Assembly: GCF_019880305.1 (NCBI RefSeq)
Contig: NZ_CP082301.1
Location: 8,246,001 to 8,310,000, forward strand
Reading direction: 5' to 3'
DNA length: 64,000 nt
Origin: Streptomyces decoyicus
GTDB taxonomy: Bacteria > Actinomycetota > Actinomycetes > Streptomycetales > Streptomycetaceae
Shown here one piece after another: positions 60,095 through 64,000 of the stretch. Numbering within the stretch: the stretch's first letter is position 1; each line of letters starts with the position of its first letter. The position numbers and the translations under genes are program-made. The notes below the pieces were generated by a model. The model saw nothing but the letters and a program-made list of their open reading frames with translations, did not search any database and was not told the origin of the DNA.

Positions 60095-62284
60095 GTGTCC
60101 GGCAGCGAAAGCGAGAACCCAGTAATCCCCTCCCCGGCCCCCACGTCGACTCGGCCCCGGTCGAACCGGGACTGGTGGCCGAATCAGCTGGACCTTCAGA
60201 TTCTCCACCAGCACTCATCCCGGTCCAATCCGATGGACGAGGACTTCACCTACGCGGAAGAGTTCGCGACCCTCGATCTCGATGCGCTGAAGCAGGACGT
60301 CTTTGAGGTGATGACGACATCTCAGGAATGGTGGCCTGCCGACTACGGGCACTACGGGCCGCTCTTCATCCGGATGAGTTGGCATGCCGCGGGAACGTAC
60401 CGCATCGCCGATGGCCGGGGCGGTGGCGGCGCCGGCGCGCAGCGCTTTGCCCCTCTCAACAGTTGGCCGGACAACGCGAGCCTCGACAAGGCACGCCGTT
60501 TGCTCTGGCCGGTCAAGCAGAAGTACGGCCGGAAAATCTCCTGGGCCGATCTTCTGGTCTTCGCCGGCAACTGTGCCATGGAATCGATGGGGTTCAAGAC
60601 GTTCGGATTTGGCTTCGGGCGAGAGGACATCTGGGAACCCGAGGAAATCTTCTGGGGGCCCGAGGACACCTGGCTCGGAGACGAGCGCTACAGCGGCGAC
60701 AGGGATCTCGCCACCCCTTTCGGTGCCGTGCAGATGGGGCTGATCTACGTCAATCCGGAGGGGCCCAATGGCAACCCGGATCCGATGGCTGCGGCCAGGG
60801 ACATCCGCGAGACCTTCGGTCGGATGGCGATGAATGACGAGGAGACGGTTGCGCTCATCGTCGGCGGCCACACGTTCGGGAAGTGCCATGGCGCGGTCGA
60901 TCCCTCGTACATCGGCCCGGAACCCGAGGCGGGCCCCCTCGAGCAGCAGGGCCTCGGCTGGCGGAACACCCACGGCAGCGGCAAGGGCGCCGACGCGCTC
61001 ACCAGTGGCCTCGAGGGCGCATGGACCTCGAAGCCGACGACGTGGGACCACGGGTACCTGGACAACCTGTTCCGGTACGACTGGGAGCTGACGACGAGTC
61101 CGGCCGGCGCGAAGCAGTGGACTCCCACGGACCCGTCGGCCAAGGACACCGTGCCCGACGCTCATGATCCGTCGAAGAGGCACGCTCCCATGATGCTGAC
61201 GACGGACCTCGCGCTGAAGCTGGATCCGGTCTATGCGCCGATCACGAAGAGCTTCCACGAGAACCCGGACAAGCTCGCGGTGGCGTTCGCCAAGGCGTGG
61301 TACAAGCTGCTGCACCGCGACATGGGACCCCTCTCGCGCTACCTCGGCCCGTGGATCGCCGAGCCGCAGCTGTGGCAGGACCCCGTACCTGAGGTCGATC
61401 ACGAACTGGTTGCGGACGAGGACATCGCCGCCCTCAAGGGCAGGATCCTCGCCTCGGGGCTGTCCGTCTCCCAGCTGGTCACCACCGCTTGGGCGTCGGC
61501 GGCAAGCTTCCGTGGCACCGACAAACGTGGCGGGGCCAACGGGGCCCGGATTCGCCTCGCGCCGCAAAGGGACTGGGAGGTCAACGACCTGCCCGAGGTG
61601 GCCGAGGTGTTGCAGACCCTCGAACAGATCCGGCAGGACTTCAACGGCTCACAGACCGGCGGAAGGAAGGTGTCCCTCGCCGACCTGATCGTCCTGGGCG
61701 GTTGCGCGGCCGTCGAGCGGGCTGCGAAGAACGCCGGGCACGACATCACCGTCCCGTTCGCACCGGGGCGCACGGACGCCTCGCAGGAGCAGACCGACGT
61801 CGAGTCGTTCGCCGTGCTCGAACCCAGGGCGGACGGGTTCCGTAACTACCTCCGGGCGGGAGAGAAGCTGTCACCGGAGACGCTCCTGCTGGACCGCGCC
61901 ACCCTGTTGACGCTCACCGCTCCCGAGATGGCGGTACTGCTCGGCGGGATGCGCGCCTTGAACACCGGCTTCGCGGGGTCCATGCACGGCGTCTTCACGG
62001 ACCGGCCGGAGACACTGACCAACGACTTCTTCGCCAACCTGCTCGACATGGGCACGGAGTGGAAGGCGTCGGCCTCATCTGAGGACGTATTCGAAGGCCG
62101 GGATCGCGCCACGGGCGAGGCCAAGTGGACCGCCACCGCCGTCGACCTCATCTTCGGTTCGCATTCTCAGCTCCGAGCCGTCTCGGAGGTCTACGCGTCC
62201 GCGGACGCGGGAGAGAAGTTCGTGCGCGACTTCGTGGCAGCGTGGGACAAGGTGATGAACCTCGATCGGTTCGATCTGGCCTGA
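60095..62284 (+). CDS. katG: Catalase-peroxidase
   Basis: A 729-residue bifunctional heme catalase-peroxidase. The distal site is IRMSWHAAGTYR (Arg, Trp, His); Tyr of the Met-Tyr-Trp adduct is in MGLIYVNPEGPNG and Met in FGRMAMNDEETVALIVGG; the proximal His is in GGHTFGKCHG. The second, non-heme half includes TTAWASAASFRGTDKRGGAN and GCAAVERAAKNAGHDI, ending FVAAWDKVMNLDRFDLA. The start is GTG 60095, five bases after AAGGA; earlier frame is not homologous. It decomposes hydrogen peroxide in the cytoplasm. A Fur fragment sits upstream where a regulator normally is, so its control may have changed. Confidence 0.97.
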   Translation: MSGSESENPVIPSPAPTSTRPRSNRDWWPNQLDLQILHQHSSRSNPMDEDFTYAEEFATLDLDALKQDVFEVMTTSQEWWPADYGHYGPLFIRMSWHAAGTYRIADGRGGGGAGAQRFAPLNSWPDNASLDKARRLLWPVKQKYGRKISWADLLVFAGNCAMESMGFKTFGFGFGREDIWEPEEIFWGPEDTWLGDERYSGDRDLATPFGAVQMGLIYVNPEGPNGNPDPMAAARDIRETFGRMAMNDEETVALIVGGHTFGKCHGAVDPSYIGPEPEAGPLEQQGLGWRNTHGSGKGADALTSGLEGAWTSKPTTWDHGYLDNLFRYDWELTTSPAGAKQWTPTDPSAKDTVPDAHDPSKRHAPMMLTTDLALKLDPVYAPITKSFHENPDKLAVAFAKAWYKLLHRDMGPLSRYLGPWIAEPQLWQDPVPEVDHELVADEDIAALKGRILASGLSVSQLVTTAWASAASFRGTDKRGGANGARIRLAPQRDWEVNDLPEVAEVLQTLEQIRQDFNGSQTGGRKVSLADLIVLGGCAAVERAAKNAGHDITVPFAPGRTDASQEQTDVESFAVLEPRADGFRNYLRAGEKLSPETLLLDRATLLTLTAPEMAVLLGGMRALNTGFAGSMHGVFTDRPETLTNDFFANLLDMGTEWKASASSEDVFEGRDRATGEAKWTATAVDLIFGSHSQLRAVSEVYASADAGEKFVRDFVAAWDKVMNLDRFDLA

Positions 62285-62335
62285 GCCCGATGTCCGGGTC
62301 GGCCACTCATCGGCCGACCCGGGACATCCGCGGGA

Positions 62336-62740
62336 TCAGGTCAGCATTGCCGTTCGCCTCGACGACGAGCTGCCCGTGCCGGGACGTGCGGTCAGTGCCC
62401 GCACTGGTTCGATCGCGCGTATCTTCACCGAAGCCGCCACGACCACCGTGCAGGCGACCGTCAGGCGCGGCTCGCGTCCCTCGGCGAGGGCGCGCATCAT
62501 CGTCACCGCCTGGTCGTGCCGGGTCACCGGATCGCGGGCGACGGGCAGCAGGCGGGCTCCGGCCGGGCTGATGTGCAGCCTTCCGCGGTGTCGTACGAAG
62601 AGCTCGGAACCCAGGGACGTCTCGAGCTGACGGATCTGCCGGGACAGCGAGGGCTGGGCGACGTGCAGGGCTCGCGACGCCGCCGAGATGGACCCGGTGT
62701 CGACCACCGTGAGGAAGTAGCGGATCGTGCGGATCTCCAT
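62336..62740 (-). pseudogene. LysR-type regulator, truncated after the HTH
   Basis: The first ~95 residues are a clean LysR N-terminus: MEIRTIRYFLTVVDTGSISA, ASRALHVAQPSLSRQIRQLE and LGSELFVRHRGRLHISPAGA. After REPRLTVACTVVVA the effector-binding domain breaks off into IRAIEPVRALTARPGTGSSS and a stop, giving 134 residues instead of ~300. It is convergent with katG. Short DNA-binding-only products may still bind DNA, but as a LysR gene it is broken. Confidence 0.8.
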
Positions 62741-62866
62741 CCCGTCCGCCTACCAGCTCACCTCACCGGAGCTTGCGCCTACTCGACTGCTGAGTCCGGT
62801 GCCGTTCGCCGTCAGGACTCGGTGGGGAGGCCGAGAAAATCAGCGCTGACCTGCGTACTCCAGCCC

Positions 62867-62935
62867 CCATTCCTGGAGCCAGCAGCCCACCATTCCTGGA
62901 GCCAGCAGCCCACCATTCCTGGATCCAGAAGCCCG
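62867..62935. repeat. 23-bp tandem repeat, three copies
   Basis: CCATTCCTGGAGCCAGCAGCCCA at 62867 and 62890 (identical 20-base cores) and a diverged third copy at 62913. The region 62741-63052 has no supported gene; frames through it are repeat-driven. Confidence 0.9.
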
Positions 62936-63052
62936 CGCAGTCCCACCTCCGCCACCGCAGGTCCACCCGGGATAGCCGCCTCGCCACCCGGCGACGCCGC
63001 CTCCGACTCCTCGGCCCATCCCACCAGTGGCCGAAGAGGGAAACCGATCGGC

Positions 63053-63961
63053 TCAGGACTCCCCGAGGCAGTTGTCGTCCACGGTGGGGACCACCATGAC
63101 GGGGCAGGCGGCCGTATGGAGGGCCTCGGCGCTCACGGAGCCGAGCATCAGCCTGCGCAGCCCGGTGCGGCCGTGGGAGCCGACCACGAGCAAGGAGGCG
63201 CGTCGTGAGGCCTCCGCCAGAATGGTCGACGGGCGCACCCGCTCCACGCGGGTAAGTACTTCGACGCCGGGGTAGCGTTCGGTGCGCCGGGTCGCCTCGG
63301 CGTTCAGGATCTGCCGAGCCGCGTCGTCGAGAGCCTTGAAGTCCGGCGCGGCCATCCCCGGCCCGACCGGCATCTCGCTGAGGTGCAAGTTCGCATGCAC
63401 CATCTCCAGGCGGGCCCCGCGGAGTGCGGCCTCCGCGAAGGCCGCGTCCACGGCCTCCTCGGAAACGTCGTTGATGTCCACCCCGACGACGACCCTGGCC
63501 TCCGGCCTCTCAGCCGTTTCTCCCGGCCGAACGATGACGACCGGGCACGCGGCGTGCGTGGCCACCTGCCAACTGACAGAGCCCAGCGGCAGCCGAGCAA
63601 ATCCGCCGGTGCCGCGGTGCCCCAGGACCAGGGTTGCCGCCTCGGCGGAGCGTGCAAGGAGTTCTTCGGCGGCCCGGCCGGGGGTCGTCTGCGCTGTCAC
63701 CGCCACGTTCGGGAACTCCGAGTGGACCCATGCCGCGAGCGGTTCCACGACGGCCGCGTCCTGTGCCTTCGCACGTGTCCGCCCGCTGGATTCGCCCGAC
63801 GCTCCCTCAGAGGGCGACCCCCCGAAGACGTGAAGAAGGTGCAGTGGGTTGCCGTGCAGCTCTGCTTGTCGTGCCGCGTGCCGCACCACGCCGCGCACCG
63901 CGTCGCTCTCCTCCTCAACCCCCACCAAAACGGGGCGGCTTGATGTTTTGGACCCAGACAT
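63053..63961 (-). CDS. Universal stress protein with two USP domains
   Basis: A 302-residue tandem USP protein. Each half ends with an ATP-binding signature: GHRGTGGFARLPLGSVSWQV and then THAACPVVIV; GSHGRTGLRRLMLGSVSAEA and LHTAACPVMVV. The strands PVLVGVEEESDAV and ARVVVGVDINDVSEEAVDAA start the domains. Tandem USPs bind ATP and rise under stress or hypoxia in actinomycetes. ATG 63961 is nine bases from GGAG; the TTG at 63964 is an alternative. Confidence 0.95.
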   Translation of the reverse strand: MSGSKTSSRPVLVGVEEESDAVRGVVRHAARQAELHGNPLHLLHVFGGSPSEGASGESSGRTRAKAQDAAVVEPLAAWVHSEFPNVAVTAQTTPGRAAEELLARSAEAATLVLGHRGTGGFARLPLGSVSWQVATHAACPVVIVRPGETAERPEARVVVGVDINDVSEEAVDAAFAEAALRGARLEMVHANLHLSEMPVGPGMAAPDFKALDDAARQILNAEATRRTERYPGVEVLTRVERVRPSTILAEASRRASLLVVGSHGRTGLRRLMLGSVSAEALHTAACPVMVVPTVDDNCLGES

Positions 63962-64000
63962 CAAGTGAGCTCCTCACCTCATGGGTTACGGCAGCAGGTC

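Noticed and set aside
59229..60218. 329-residue minus-strand open frame before katG
   Set aside because: Arg/Pro-rich composition typical of antisense high-GC frames, no domain, no ribosome site, and it overlaps the Fur scrap and katG start.
62812..63024. 70-residue minus-strand frame across the 23-bp repeats
   Set aside because: Repeat-driven, no ribosome site or homologue pattern.

Overview
The window is high-GC actinobacterial DNA, almost certainly a Streptomyces (or close relative) chromosome. The grounds are: G/C-ending codons; GTG and TTG starts behind GGAGG-type ribosome sites; a mycothiol-dependent enzyme, an ECF42-type sigma factor with its YCII partner, paired DUF6153/DUF305 genes, and a griselysin-like M4 protease. 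It reads as an accessory or chromosome-arm region: mostly single genes and short operons, many regulator/target pairs facing away from each other, and at least six decayed insertion-sequence pieces. No rRNA, tRNA, CRISPR array, prophage or replication origin was seen.

Layout. 1-9.4 kb: end of a flavin-reductase-like gene, an MBL-fold lactonase-like hydrolase, a WD40 propeller, a bicovalent-type FAD oxidoreductase, a secreted M4 metalloprotease, DUF6153 + DUF305, DoxX. 9.6-14.6 kb: YCII + ECF42 sigma factor (overlapping GTGA) and a CaiB/BaiF CoA-transferase + acyl-CoA dehydrogenase operon; both the sigma factor and the dehydrogenase carry an in-frame copy of the same small repeat. 14.6-24.3 kb: a pentanucleotide repeat, a Gly-rich protein, an anti-sigma-like kinase, a SWIM/SNF2 pair behind a frameshifted MFS gene with 70-bp upstream repeats, CsbD, a secreted sphingomyelinase, a maleylpyruvate isomerase-like enzyme with a clear promoter and operator pair, and a truncated SUKH-like gene. 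24.3-32 kb: heptanucleotide array, MFS exporter with palindromic operator, an LPMO-like protein without a signal peptide, an IS1380 transposase, agmatinase, and an IS701-type transposase inserted into a secreted-protein gene.

32-46 kb: regulator/target pairs with readable operators (ArsR/monooxygenase, PadR/hydrolase, HxlR/MFS, AraC/hydrolase), methyltransferases, RidA, and decayed fragments of a serine recombinase, DnaE and two transposases. 46-54 kb: GbsR/MarR regulator with a serine hydrolase, a membrane protein whose 3' end runs into an IS5 scrap, AhpD-like protein, a PQQ-type propeller, an eis-like acetyltransferase gene with a large internal deletion, and a DHFR-like reductase. 54.8-57.3 kb: a tight three-gene operon (small helical protein, polyprenyl diphosphate synthase, MpaB/Lcp-type DUF2236 oxygenase), the best candidate here for an undescribed pathway. 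57.5-64 kb: IS5-type remnant, a His-rich secreted peptide with a strong terminator, katG with a scrap of a Fur-family gene just upstream, a truncated LysR gene, and a two-domain universal stress protein.

All family assignments rest on reading motifs by eye; no database search was run.
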